Assembly: GCA_004552305.1 (NCBI GenBank) | Contig: SFOX01000019.1 | Coordinates: 1-54,647, forward strand | Direction: 5' to 3' | Source: Subdoligranulum variabile | GTDB taxonomy: Bacteria; Bacillota; Clostridia; Oscillospirales; Ruminococcaceae | Length of the DNA: 54,647 nucleotides | Shown here: positions 45,473-53,576 of the stretch, piece by piece | Layout of the letters: each line of letters opens with the position of its first letter | Position numbering within the stretch: position 1 is the stretch's first letter | The notes under the pieces: model-generated | What the model was told of the DNA's origin: nothing | What the model saw: the letters and a program-made list of their open reading frames with translations, nothing else | Database searches by the model: none | Program-made: the position numbers and the translations under genes

Positions 45473-46719
45473 CAGGTGCGTCCCTCGCTGCGGGCGCGGC
45501 GCAGCGCCACGGGGGAAGTGCCGCTGTATTTTTTAAAACAGTAGCTGAAATAATGCTGGTCTATGTAGCCGCAGCGGCGGGCAATTTCCTGAATTTGCAA
45601 ATCGGTGGTCAGCAGCAGCTCCTGCGCGGTTTCCATACGGCGGCGCACCAGAATGTTGATAAAGGTTTCCCCCTCCGACTTTTTGATGCAGGCGCTGAGG
45701 TGGTTGGGGCTGACGTCCAGCATAGCGCTGAGGGATGCCAGCGAAAGGTCCTCGTCCATATAATGCTGGTTGATGATTTCCAGCGCACGCTCGCACAGAC
45801 TGCCGTTTTTGCGGGTATCGCTGCTGAAACGCACACCGCTTTCCTCCTCGGCGGCGGTGCGCAGGGCGTCCATCGCCTGTTTATAGGCATCGTGCAGCTC
45901 GGCAAAGCCGGCGTACTCGCGGCTGATGCCGACGCTGGCGGTGCGCCCCAAGGCGCGCTCGGTCAGCTGGCAGATCTCATCCGCGAGGATGTGCAGATAT
46001 TCCTCAAAGTCCGAATGGTTGCCCAGCAGCACGGCGATGATACGCCCGTTGCTGTTGAACACAAAATGACGCAGGTATTTGTTGGCGCTCTGCTCCACAA
46101 GCTGGGCAAAGCCGCCCCTATCGTCTGCGTCGCCCGCCAGCGAGGCTGCCAGCACCACCAGCGAGCTGCGGTCATCCATACCGCGCAGCAGCCCGCAGTC
46201 ACAGGCGGCACGGCGCAGGCGTTCCTCCAGATCATCGGGGGCGTTTTCGTAGCGCTGCAGCACCAGCGGAATGACAAAGCCTGCGCGGTCTGCGTTGCGG
46301 CTGTCGGCACGGCGCAGCCCCGCATAGCGGGTGTCGATGCGCTCGTGAATGACCTTCAGCTCTGTCGCAAGACCGTCCATCGTCAGGGGCTTGAGCATAT
46401 AGCTGATGATGTTGTACTGGATCGCCTGTTTGGCGTACTCAAAATCATCGTAGCCGCTCAAAAAGGCGATGTGCATTGCCGGGCGTATCTCACGCACCTG
46501 CCGCGCCAGCTCAATACCGGAGATAAAGGGCATACGGATATCGGTCAGCAGCAGGTCCGGCTCCAGCCGCTCGACCAGCTCCAGCGCATCCAGCCCGTTG
46601 CTGGCGCTGCCCACCAGGTGGAAGCCCAGCGCTTCCCACGGGATCATCGTACAGACGGCCTCGCGCAGCTCGTCCTCGTCATCGGCAACAAGCACCGTAT
46701 AAATATTTTTATCTGCCAT
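45472..46719 (-). CDS. Response regulator with AraC-type DNA-binding domain (YesN type)
   Basis: The 415 residues begin with a receiver domain (VLVADDEDELREAV; phospho-acceptor Asp in LLTDIRMPFISG near residue 57). A middle region of about 180 residues follows, then two AraC helix-turn-helix motifs (LSLASLSAMLDVSPNHLSAC and IQEIARRCGYIDQHYFSYCF). It begins 19 bp after the uvrC stop. Together with the kinase and lipoprotein it is the likely regulator of mglBAC. Confidence 0.93.
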   Translation of the reverse strand: MADKNIYTVLVADDEDELREAVCTMIPWEALGFHLVGSASNGLDALELVERLEPDLLLTDIRMPFISGIELARQVREIRPAMHIAFLSGYDDFEYAKQAIQYNIISYMLKPLTMDGLATELKVIHERIDTRYAGLRRADSRNADRAGFVIPLVLQRYENAPDDLEERLRRAACDCGLLRGMDDRSSLVVLAASLAGDADDRGGFAQLVEQSANKYLRHFVFNSNGRIIAVLLGNHSDFEEYLHILADEICQLTERALGRTASVGISREYAGFAELHDAYKQAMDALRTAAEEESGVRFSSDTRKNGSLCERALEIINQHYMDEDLSLASLSAMLDVSPNHLSACIKKSEGETFINILVRRRMETAQELLLTTDLQIQEIARRCGYIDQHYFSYCFKKYSGTSPVALRRARSEGRT

Positions 46720-46738
46720 AGGGTTCCTCTTTTCCGTT

Positions 46739-48589
46739 TTACAGGGAATTGCGCAGCGCGTTGTACAGCTTTTCCGCCTTGGCGTGGCTGATGCCCTTGA
46801 CCTCCTCCAAGTCGGAGATGCTTGCCTGTCTGACGGCAGCTACCGTCTTGAAGTGCGCCAGCAGCGCGGCACTGGTCTTTTCGCCCACACCGGGCAGGGC
46901 GGTCAGCGTTGCCGCGTAGGAGCGTTTTTTCATCGCGCGCTTGCGGTAATCGTTGGCGTAACGGTGGGTTTCGTCCTGAATGTTGGTAACAAAGGTAAAG
47001 ATGTTGCGGTTGCGGTTTATGGCAATTTCGCCCCCGGCGTCATCCACGATGGCGCGGGTGCGGTGGTGGTCGTCCTTGACCATACCGAAGGTGGGTACGT
47101 TTTCCAGCGCCGTACCCTTGAGTGCCTGTTTGACAGCGCCCACCTGCCCCCTGCCGCCGTCGATCAGCAGCAAATCGGGCAGGGCGGCAAACTGGTTCTG
47201 CGCACCGTCCGGCTTTTCGCCCCGGCGGGCAGCCTCGTACTCGGCGGCGCGGCGGGAAAGCGTTTCCGCCAGCGAGGCATAGTCGTCGGTGCCTGCCACG
47301 GTTTTCATTTTAAAACGGCGGTAGCCGCTTCGGTAGGGCTTGCCGTCCTTAAAAACGACCATACCGCAGACGCTGGAGCCATCGCCCCAGTTGGAAATAT
47401 CGTAGCTTTCGATCATACGCGGCGGGGATTTCAGCCCCAAAAGCTGGGCGGCTTCCTCCAGCAGCTTTTCTTCGCGGGTGTAGCGTCCGCTTTCGCGCCC
47501 CAAGCGCTCGACGGCGTTGGTGTACGCCATCGTCACCAGCTTGGCAACATCGCCGCGCTGGGGTACATACAGTTCCACTTTACTGCCGCGTGCCTGGTTC
47601 AGCGCCTCGTTCAGCGCCTCGGCATCGGGGGGCAGCGCATCCACGGCAATGACCTTGGGTACGTTTTCGCCGTCCAGATAATACTGGGGCAGAAATTCCT
47701 CGCGCACAGCGTCAATGTCGGTCGTATCGTGAAAAACAAATTCCCGCTTGTCGGTCAGGCGACCGTCGCGGTAGCGCAGCACGGCGGCGCAGACCGCCTT
47801 GGTGGTACCCGCCAGCGCCAGAATATCCATCTCGGTGTCGGCATCGCGCACGACCTTTTGCCCGGCTGCCACGCGGTCGATCGCCAGAATCTGATCCCGC
47901 AGCAGGGCGGCGGTTTCAAAATCCAGCCGGTCGGACGCCGCCTGCATCTTTTCGCGCAGCTGGCGGACGATGTCCTTTTTGCCGTAGCGGATCATATGCA
48001 GTGCGCCCTGCACGGCGTCATTGTACGCCTCGCAGGAGATTTTGCCGCTGCACACCGCCATACATTTGCCGATATGGGCGTTCAGGCAGGGACGCCCCTT
48101 GCCGAAGTCCTGCGGAAAGTTCTTGCCGCAGCGGGGCAAAAGAAAGCAGTCCTGCGCGGTTTCGACCATCTCGCGCACCGCAAAGGAGGAGGTGAAGGGA
48201 CCGATATACTCGGCATCATCGTCATCCTTTTGCAGCGCCGCCGAAATGCGCGGCCACGCCCCCTTGGTCACCTTGACATAGCTGTAGCCCTTGTCGTCCT
48301 TTAAAAGAATGTTGTACTTGGGGGTGTGGGCTTTGATCTGGCTGGCTTCCAGCACCAGCGCCTCAAACTCCGACTGGCAGACGATGACGTCAAACGCAAA
48401 GGCGTGGGCGATCATCTGGCTGACCTTCGCGTCGTGGGGGACCCCCTCGCGGAAATACTGCGACACGCGGGTCTTGAGCCGTTTTGCCTTGCCGATGTAG
48501 ATGATGGTATCGCTTTTGTCGCGGATGATATACACCCCCGGCAAAAGGGGCAGCATACACGCTTTTTTGTAGAGTTCAGCTTTTGTCAT
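46739..48589 (-). CDS. uvrC: Excinuclease ABC subunit C
   Basis: UvrC makes the two cuts in nucleotide excision repair. The 616-residue protein has an N-terminal GIY-YIG nuclease (LPGVYIIRDKSDTIIYIGKA), a UVR motif (RQLREKMQAASDRLDFETAA near residue 210), an RNase-H-like C-terminal nuclease (ESYDISNWGDGSSVCGMVVF) and a helix-hairpin-helix pair at the end (TALPGVGEKTSAALLAHF and VKGISHAKAEKLY). Length is normal. It precedes the two-component genes with little space, so they may be cotranscribed. Confidence 0.97.
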   Translation of the reverse strand: MTKAELYKKACMLPLLPGVYIIRDKSDTIIYIGKAKRLKTRVSQYFREGVPHDAKVSQMIAHAFAFDVIVCQSEFEALVLEASQIKAHTPKYNILLKDDKGYSYVKVTKGAWPRISAALQKDDDDAEYIGPFTSSFAVREMVETAQDCFLLPRCGKNFPQDFGKGRPCLNAHIGKCMAVCSGKISCEAYNDAVQGALHMIRYGKKDIVRQLREKMQAASDRLDFETAALLRDQILAIDRVAAGQKVVRDADTEMDILALAGTTKAVCAAVLRYRDGRLTDKREFVFHDTTDIDAVREEFLPQYYLDGENVPKVIAVDALPPDAEALNEALNQARGSKVELYVPQRGDVAKLVTMAYTNAVERLGRESGRYTREEKLLEEAAQLLGLKSPPRMIESYDISNWGDGSSVCGMVVFKDGKPYRSGYRRFKMKTVAGTDDYASLAETLSRRAAEYEAARRGEKPDGAQNQFAALPDLLLIDGGRGQVGAVKQALKGTALENVPTFGMVKDDHHRTRAIVDDAGGEIAINRNRNIFTFVTNIQDETHRYANDYRKRAMKKRSYAATLTALPGVGEKTSAALLAHFKTVAAVRQASISDLEEVKGISHAKAEKLYNALRNSL

Positions 48590-48610
48590 ACTGTGTTCCT
48601 TTTGCTACAA

Positions 48611-48637
48611 AAAAAGCGGCGGGAATTGCCCGCCGCT
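48611..48637 (-). terminator. ptsH terminator
   Basis: GCGGCGGG and CCCGCCGC form an 8-bp stem with loop AATTG, followed on the minus strand by T bases; it lies just after the ptsH stop. Confidence 0.85.
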
Positions 48638-48654
48638 GATGTTTTGAGAAAGAA

Positions 48655-48918
48655 TTACTCGGCAAAGCCGGAGCTGACCAGCTTGACCAGACCGTCAACG
48701 GCAGCCTGCTCATCGGCACCATCGGCAATGATGCGGATGGTGGTGCCGCCAACGATGCCCAGGCTCAGGACACCGAGCAGGGACTTCGCGTTGACGCGGC
48801 GCTCTTCTTTTTCGACCCAAATGGAAGATTTGTACTCATTTGCCTTCTGGATGAAGAAGGTAGCCGGGCGGGCGTGCAGACCAACCTGATTCTCAACGGT
48901 AACTTCTTTGACGTACAT
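48655..48918 (-). CDS. ptsH: Phosphocarrier protein HPr
   Basis: HPr passes phosphate from EI to the sugar phosphotransferase system and, when phosphorylated on serine, acts in Firmicutes carbon catabolite control. The 87 residues keep the catalytic His15 in GLHARPATFF and the regulatory serine in NAKSLLGVLSLGI, so it is HPr and not Crh (which lacks the histidine). No ptsI gene follows here. It is a single-gene unit. Confidence 0.95.
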   Translation of the reverse strand: MYVKEVTVENQVGLHARPATFFIQKANEYKSSIWVEKEERRVNAKSLLGVLSLGIVGGTTIRIIADGADEQAAVDGLVKLVSSGFAE

Positions 48919-49019
48919 AGTTATTCTCTCCTACTTTTGAAAATAATATGCCCTTGCGTTTCCCGTGGGCGTTTCGTCAGGCGGTCTATTGCGTGTAATA
49001 CGCCGCCTTGATTGTTTCT

Positions 49020-49048
49020 ATTTTATCCTATTTTGTCGTTTTTGTACA
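49020..49048 (-). promoter_or_regulatory. Candidate ptsH promoter
   Basis: TGTACA (49048-49043), 17 bases, TAAAAT (49025-49020). The leader contains a GGCGG/CCGCC stem-loop near 48981-49010 between promoter and start. Confidence 0.45.
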
Positions 49049-49130
49049 GTGGAAATTTGCAAATTTGGCAGGATTCTGTAAATCCACCAAAAGCAAACAC
49101 CCGTCTTTGTGCAATTTTACTAGTTTGTTT

Positions 49131-50393
49131 TCAACATTGTTGGTCAGCACTTACAAAATCGTTGACCGGCGGGCGGTAGCTCATCCGCAATTCTTCACAG
49201 TACACCGCACAAAAAGCGTCCTTAGCGGGGTCATACACTGCCCCGGTGCCGGCAGGCACCCACCCCATACGCTTGTACAGGGCGATGGCGCGGGCGTTGG
49301 TGTTCAGCACGGTCAGCGTGGGGTTTGTATGCTCCGGCAGCTTTTTGCGGGCAAAATCCATCATCTTGGCGCCGATTCCCTTGCCGCGCGACACCTCGGT
49401 CACAAACAGGCAGCCGATTCTGCCGGTCCTGTGGCAGACACCCACCATACCGTCCGGCACGTTTTTGGTAAAATGCAGGTAGAACGCCCAGCCGTCCTTA
49501 TGCTGCTGCAAAAGCTGCGGCAGCATAGCTTCGGCAGTAAGGCTTGCCAGCGCGTCGGGCGTTGCCACAGGCGCACCGACAGCGCGGCGACCCTCGGCGG
49601 CAAGCTCAGCGGCGCGCTGCCACTGCTCCTCGGTTTTGACAAGGCGCATATTCTCGCCCCGCTTCCACTTGGGCAGCTCGGTCAGCGGGTGGGTGGCGCA
49701 CCATTGGTCGTACAGGTCGGGGCGGCGGGTGCGGGTGCGGATGCGGCTCTGCTCGCCGCGCCAGACCTCAATTTTCTGGTGGTCGCCGGTCAGCAGAACG
49801 GGCGGCACGGCGCGTCCCTCCCACACCTCGGGGCGGGTGTACTGCGGGTATTCCAAAAGACCGTCCCAGTAACTTTCGTCCTGATAGCCTTTTTCCTCTG
49901 CCAGCACGCCGGGCTGCAGGCGCAGCACGCTGTCCGCCACCACAAGGCTTGCCAGCTCGCCGCCGGTCAGCACATAGTCCCCGATGGAGATCTCCTCATC
50001 CCCAAAGGCGTCGATCACACGCTGGTCGATGCCCTCGTAATGCCCGCAAACCAGCGTCACCGCGTCATACTGTGCCAGCTCACGCGCCTTGGCTTCGTCA
50101 TAGGGCGCACCGGCGGCGGTCAAAAACACAACGTGCGGCTTCCCCCTGCCCTGCTCCCGGCACTGCGCCTGCACGGCGCGCAGGCAGTCGGCAATGGGCT
50201 GCGCATACAGCACCATACCGCAGCCGCCGCCGTAGGGGTAGTCGTCGGTCTGCTTTTGCTTATTTAAGGTGTAGTCCCGGATCTGGTGGCAGTGTGCCTC
50301 AAACAGATTTTTAGCGCGGGCGCGTCCCAGAATGCTGGCAGACAAAAAGGTATCGCACAGCTCGGGGAACAGGGTCACAATGTCGATGCGCAT
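49131..50393 (-). CDS. trmD: tRNA (guanine-N1)-methyltransferase fused to a GNAT acetyltransferase domain
   Basis: The N-terminal part (residues 1-248) is a complete TrmD: MRIDIVTLFPELCDTFL, PYGGGCGMVLYAQP, CGHYEGIDQRVIDAF and SIGDYVLTGGELA (the knot binding S-adenosylmethionine). It methylates G37 of tRNAs and prevents frameshifting. The C-terminal part (residues about 250-405) is a GNAT fold with GCLFVTEVSRGKGIGAKMMD (acetyl-CoA loop) and NTNARAIALYKRMGWVPAG. The two halves are joined in one open frame without a stop. An internal ATG at 49650 (MRLVKTEEQW) has only a weak ribosome binding site, so fusion is more likely than two genes. It follows rimM as usual. Confidence 0.92.
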   Translation of the reverse strand: MRIDIVTLFPELCDTFLSASILGRARAKNLFEAHCHQIRDYTLNKQKQTDDYPYGGGCGMVLYAQPIADCLRAVQAQCREQGRGKPHVVFLTAAGAPYDEAKARELAQYDAVTLVCGHYEGIDQRVIDAFGDEEISIGDYVLTGGELASLVVADSVLRLQPGVLAEEKGYQDESYWDGLLEYPQYTRPEVWEGRAVPPVLLTGDHQKIEVWRGEQSRIRTRTRRPDLYDQWCATHPLTELPKWKRGENMRLVKTEEQWQRAAELAAEGRRAVGAPVATPDALASLTAEAMLPQLLQQHKDGWAFYLHFTKNVPDGMVGVCHRTGRIGCLFVTEVSRGKGIGAKMMDFARKKLPEHTNPTLTVLNTNARAIALYKRMGWVPAGTGAVYDPAKDAFCAVYCEELRMSYRPPVNDFVSADQQC

Positions 50394-50398
50394 AGCGT

Positions 50399-50929
50399 TC
50401 AGTCCTTATCTCCGTTGACGGCGTCGGTAAACATCCCCTCGATGGGGGTCACAAGGATGCGGCGGTTGTCGGGGTCAAGCTGTTTGACAAACTCCGGCAC
50501 GGCGGGCAGCATATGGGTGCCGCCCTCGGCATCGGTGACGGTGTAGATGTCCTGCGCGGCGGGATGGTCGATGGCGGTCAGCGTGCCGTAAACGTGCGCG
50601 GTGTCGGCGTCTATGACCTCGCAGCCCAGCAGGTCGTCAATAAAAAAGCGTCCCTTGGGCAGACGGGCATCCGCCTTGGCAAAGTAGTAGGTGCGCCCCA
50701 CCAGCGCGCGGGCGGCGTCCATATCGCAAACGCCCTCCAGCCGCAGCAGGATGGCGTTGCCCTGCGCGCGCACGCCCAGCACCCTGCACTCTCCCCCGCC
50801 CTGTGCCGTGGCAAACAGCCGCTTGAACTTTGCCAGAAATGCAGCGCCGTCGCACAGGGGCAGGGCTTTCATCTCACCGCGAACACCGTGGGTAGACACG
50901 ATCTTGCAGGCGGGCAGATAGTTTTGCAT
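50399..50929 (-). CDS. rimM: 16S rRNA processing protein RimM
   Basis: RimM helps assemble the head of the 30S subunit by acting near S19 and 16S helix 33b. The 176-residue protein has the N-terminal beta-barrel (KIVSTHGVRGEMKALPL) and the PRC-barrel domain (FFIDDLLGCEVIDADTAHVYG, LPAVPEFVKQLDPDNRRILV). The start MQNYLPACKI at 50929 follows AGGAGG; the longer frame is not family-like. It ends 5 bp before the trmD start. Confidence 0.94.
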   Translation of the reverse strand: MQNYLPACKIVSTHGVRGEMKALPLCDGAAFLAKFKRLFATAQGGGECRVLGVRAQGNAILLRLEGVCDMDAARALVGRTYYFAKADARLPKGRFFIDDLLGCEVIDADTAHVYGTLTAIDHPAAQDIYTVTDAEGGTHMLPAVPEFVKQLDPDNRRILVTPIEGMFTDAVNGDKD

Positions 50930-50949
50930 AAGTGTACCTCCTGGGGAAA

Positions 50950-50981
50950 CAAAAAGCACTTTACCGTTGCGGCAAAGTGCT
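50950..50981 (-). terminator. Hairpin between khpA and rimM
   Basis: AGCACTTT and AAAGTGCT (50955-50962 and 50974-50981) pair, with CCG/CGG stacked inside, followed on the minus strand by TTTTT. It looks like an internal attenuator that separates rpsP-khpA expression from rimM-trmD. Confidence 0.75.
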
Positions 50982-50988
50982 AAAATCA

Positions 50989-51222
50989 TCAGTCGATCTC
51001 GACGACTGCCTTTTCGCCCTGGCGAACAGCAGCAGCACGCACGACAACGCGGATAGCCTTGGCGATGCGTCCCTGCTTGCCGATGACGCGACCCATATCG
51101 GTCTCTGCCACTTTGAGGTGATAGACGGTCGTGCCGTCCTCACGCAGAGGGTCAACAGTCACCTGCACAGCATCCTTGTCCTCGACAAGACCGCGGGCAA
51201 CGGCTAATAAGAGTTCCTGCAT
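50989..51222 (-). CDS. khpA: KH-domain RNA-binding protein KhpA
   Basis: This 77-residue protein consists of a single KH domain with the RNA-binding loop MGRVIGKQGRIAKAIRVV. In Firmicutes KhpA pairs with KhpB/Jag to bind many RNAs and affects cell size. It has the normal length and the normal location between rpsP and rimM. Confidence 0.93.
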   Translation of the reverse strand: MQELLLAVARGLVEDKDAVQVTVDPLREDGTTVYHLKVAETDMGRVIGKQGRIAKAIRVVVRAAAVRQGEKAVVEID

Positions 51223-51252
51223 AGACGTTCCCTCCTACAAGAAAACTTGCAA

Positions 51253-51492
51253 TTACAGAACGGAAGCCTTCTTCAGCAGCTCACGAACGGTGTCGGTGGG
51301 CTGAGCGCCGTTGGACAGCCACTGCTTAGCCTTCTCCTCATCGATCTTAACGACGCTGGGGTTCTTGGTGGGATCGTAGTAGCCGATCTCCTCGATGAAA
51401 CGACCGTCGCGGGCGAAGCGGCTGTCAGCAACAACAACGCGGTAGAAAGGAGCCTTCTTGGCGCCCATGCGGCGCAGACGAATCTTAACCAT
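51253..51492 (-). CDS. rpsP: 30S ribosomal protein S16
   Basis: The 79-residue S16 starts MVKIRLRRMGAKKAPFYRVV and ends NGAQPTDTVRELLKKASVL, the standard form. S16 is needed for 30S assembly. ATG 51492 follows GGAGGAA; the frame farther upstream is not family-like. It is followed 30 bp later by khpA. Confidence 0.96.
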   Translation of the reverse strand: MVKIRLRRMGAKKAPFYRVVVADSRFARDGRFIEEIGYYDPTKNPSVVKIDEEKAKQWLSNGAQPTDTVRELLKKASVL

Positions 51493-51516
51493 AATACTAT
51501 TCCTCCAAAAATTGTT

Positions 51517-51566
51517 TACGGCCCTTGCGGGGCAACAAAATTTATATTGTACACCCTTGGGCCGTA
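51517..51566 (-). promoter_or_regulatory. Stem-loop in the rpsP leader
   Basis: TACGGCCC (51517-51524) pairs perfectly with GGGCCGTA (51559-51566). The structure ends just before the rpsP ribosome binding site. It could regulate S16 translation or trim the ffh-rpsP transcript; this is an inference from position only. Confidence 0.4.
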
Positions 51567-51600
51567 TAGCCTTGCGGGTCATACCAAAATTTTTGCGGTA

Positions 51601-52947
51601 TCAGAAGCCGCGACCGAAGCCGCCCTTCATCCCGGATAGTCCGCGCATAAATGCCTTGGGGTTGCGGCGAACCTTTTTCATCATCTTTTGCATCATTTCG
51701 TACTGGCGCAGCAGTTTGTTGACTTCCTCCACCGAGGTGCCGCTGCCTGCAGCAATGCGGCGCTTGCGCTTGGGGTTGATGATATCGGGCTTGGCGCGCT
51801 CTGCCGGGGTCATCGAGCAGATGATCGCCTCGATGCGGGGCAGGGCTTTTTCGTCCAGCTGCGAGGGGTCGATCTGGCTGCCGCCGGGCATCATAGCCAG
51901 CAGTGCCGACGCGCCGCCCATTTTTTTGACCTGCTGGAACTGTGCCAGAAGGTCGTTCATATCAAATTTGTTTTCCATCATCCGCTTGGCAGCGGCTTCG
52001 GCTTCCTTGTCGTTCTGCAGGGTCTGCGCCTTTTCGATCAGGGAAAGCACATCGCCCATACCCAGGATGCGGCTTGCCATACGGGATGCGTAGAAAGGCT
52101 CCAAGTCCTCCAGCTTTTCGCCGGTGCCTTGGAAATAGATGGGCTTGCCGGTGACAGCCAGCACCGAAAGTGCCGCGCCGCCGCGGGTGTCGCCGTCGGT
52201 CTTAGTCAGGACAACGCCGGTGATGCCGACCTTTTCATTAAAGGTATTGGCAACGTTGACGGCTTCCTGACCTGCCATGGCATCGACGACCAGCAGCGTT
52301 TCGTCCACCTCGACAGCCTGCTTGATGCGGACAAGCTCCTCCATCAGGGTATCGTCGATTTGCAATCGACCGGCGGTATCGAGGATGACGATGTCGTTGC
52401 CGTGATCCTTGGCGTAAGCCATTGCCTTTTGGGCGATGACCTCGGGCTTTTCGGTACCCAGCGTAAACACCGGCACACCCGCCTGCTCGCCGACGACCTT
52501 CAACTGGTCAATGGCGGCGGGGCGGTAGATGTCGCAGGCGACCAGCAGCGGGCGGCGCCCCTGGCTGCGGTAATACTTGCCCAGCTTGGCGGCGTGGGTG
52601 GTTTTACCGTTGCCCTGCAAGCCGCACATCATCAGCACGGTCTGCCCCTTGTTTTTGATGCGCAGGGTGTGGATCTCATCGCCGCCCATCAGCTTGGTCA
52701 GCTCATCGTTGACGATTTTTACGACCTGCTGGGCGGGGGTCAGGCTTTCCATGACCTCCTGCCCCATCGCGCGCTCGGAAACCTGTGCGCAGAAGTCCTT
52801 GGCAACCTTGTAGTTGACGTCAGCCTCCAGCAGCGCCATACGGACTTCGCGCATGGCGGTCTTGATGTCCGCCTCATTCAGCTTGCCCTTGCCGCGCAGT
52901 TTTTTGAAAACGCCGTTCAGGCGGTCAGTCAGTGATTCAAATGCCAT
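51601..52947 (-). CDS. ffh: Signal recognition particle protein Ffh
   Basis: Ffh binds signal sequences and 4.5S/6S RNA and delivers ribosomes to FtsY. The 448-residue protein has the N domain, the G domain (MMCGLQGNGKTTHAAKLG; DTAGRL; TKTDGDTRGGAAL) and the Met-rich M domain with the RNA-binding segment GSGTSVEEVNKLLRQYEMMQ. It starts 11 bp inside the end of ylxM, the standard coupled arrangement. Confidence 0.96.
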   Translation of the reverse strand: MAFESLTDRLNGVFKKLRGKGKLNEADIKTAMREVRMALLEADVNYKVAKDFCAQVSERAMGQEVMESLTPAQQVVKIVNDELTKLMGGDEIHTLRIKNKGQTVLMMCGLQGNGKTTHAAKLGKYYRSQGRRPLLVACDIYRPAAIDQLKVVGEQAGVPVFTLGTEKPEVIAQKAMAYAKDHGNDIVILDTAGRLQIDDTLMEELVRIKQAVEVDETLLVVDAMAGQEAVNVANTFNEKVGITGVVLTKTDGDTRGGAALSVLAVTGKPIYFQGTGEKLEDLEPFYASRMASRILGMGDVLSLIEKAQTLQNDKEAEAAAKRMMENKFDMNDLLAQFQQVKKMGGASALLAMMPGGSQIDPSQLDEKALPRIEAIICSMTPAERAKPDIINPKRKRRIAAGSGTSVEEVNKLLRQYEMMQKMMKKVRRNPKAFMRGLSGMKGGFGRGF

Positions 52948-53335
52948 CTGCGTCCTCCTGCGTGTTCAGGCGTTGGATGATGGTAAGCATCTCGCCGGTG
53001 TCCTTTTCGATTTGCGGCGACGAGGTGTACAGCCCGGAGTTGCAGCACCGCACCTCCATCGCCAGCTGCTGCAGGCGCTCTAAATCGCGCTGCATCGCGG
53101 TGTGGCGGCGGGCGTTGCCGAGCTTGGCTTCCAGCTCATCGAGCGCGGCTTCCCCGTGCTTGATGGCATCCCGGACACCTTGGCGGGTAATGCCCATATT
53201 CTCGGCAATTTCTGCCAGAGAAAGATCCTCATCGTAATATTCCGTTAGGATGATCCGCTGCTTTTCGGTAAGCACCGAACCGTAAAAATCCAGCAAGATG
53301 GAATAGCTCAGGTTTTTTTGCGGTTTGCCCGCCAT
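52937..53335 (-). CDS. ylxM: YlxM/UPF0122 helix-turn-helix protein
   Basis: The 132-residue protein has a sigma-70 region-4-like helix-turn-helix (YGSVLTEKQRIILTEYYDED, then LSLAEIAENMGITRQGVRDAI). YlxM homologues accompany ffh and modulate SRP assembly. It overlaps ffh by 11 bp and heads the ylxM-ffh operon. Confidence 0.92.
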   Translation of the reverse strand: MAGKPQKNLSYSILLDFYGSVLTEKQRIILTEYYDEDLSLAEIAENMGITRQGVRDAIKHGEAALDELEAKLGNARRHTAMQRDLERLQQLAMEVRCCNSGLYTSSPQIEKDTGEMLTIIQRLNTQEDADGI

Positions 53336-53362
53336 ATACCCGTGCCCCCTTTGCTGTGCTTG

Positions 53363-53389
53363 TGATGTAAAGTTATTTTCTTTACATCA
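53363..53389. promoter_or_regulatory. Perfect inverted repeat at the ylxM transcript start
   Basis: TGATGTAAAG (53363-53372) and CTTTACATCA (53380-53389) are exact inverted copies 7 bases apart. The site spans the predicted ylxM start of transcription, so it is either a repressor site or a hairpin at the very 5' end of the mRNA. Confidence 0.6.
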
Positions 53390-53397
53390 GCTTTTGC

Positions 53398-53426
53398 ATT
53401 ATACCAGTATCCGGCGCACAAGTCAA
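53398..53426 (-). promoter_or_regulatory. ylxM-ffh promoter
   Basis: TTGACT (53426-53421), 17 bases, TATAAT (53403-53398) on the minus strand. Confidence 0.75.
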
Positions 53427-53516
53427 GGGTTTTCGGCAACTTTTTTGCGGTTTACGGCAGGTTTTGGCAAAATTTTTAAGAAATGCCGGTCTGCGGGTGC
53501 AAAACGCGGCAGACTA

Positions 53517-53525
53517 TGCTATAAT
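53517..53525 (+). promoter_or_regulatory. Promoter of the cysteine-synthase-like gene
   Basis: TGCTATAAT is an extended -10 (-10 at 53520-53525) with a weak -35. The start codon is about 50 bp downstream. Confidence 0.6.
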
Positions 53526-53576
53526 ATAGTTTGTTTTCTGTTATTTCTATTATATATAAGGAAAGGGCTGCTCACC

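Noticed and set aside
48655..48918. Crh in place of HPr
   Set aside because: The catalytic histidine in GLHARPA is present; Crh lacks it.
49131..49650. Separate GNAT gene after trmD
   Set aside because: There is no stop between the domains and only a poor ribosome binding site before the internal ATG, so a fusion is reported instead.
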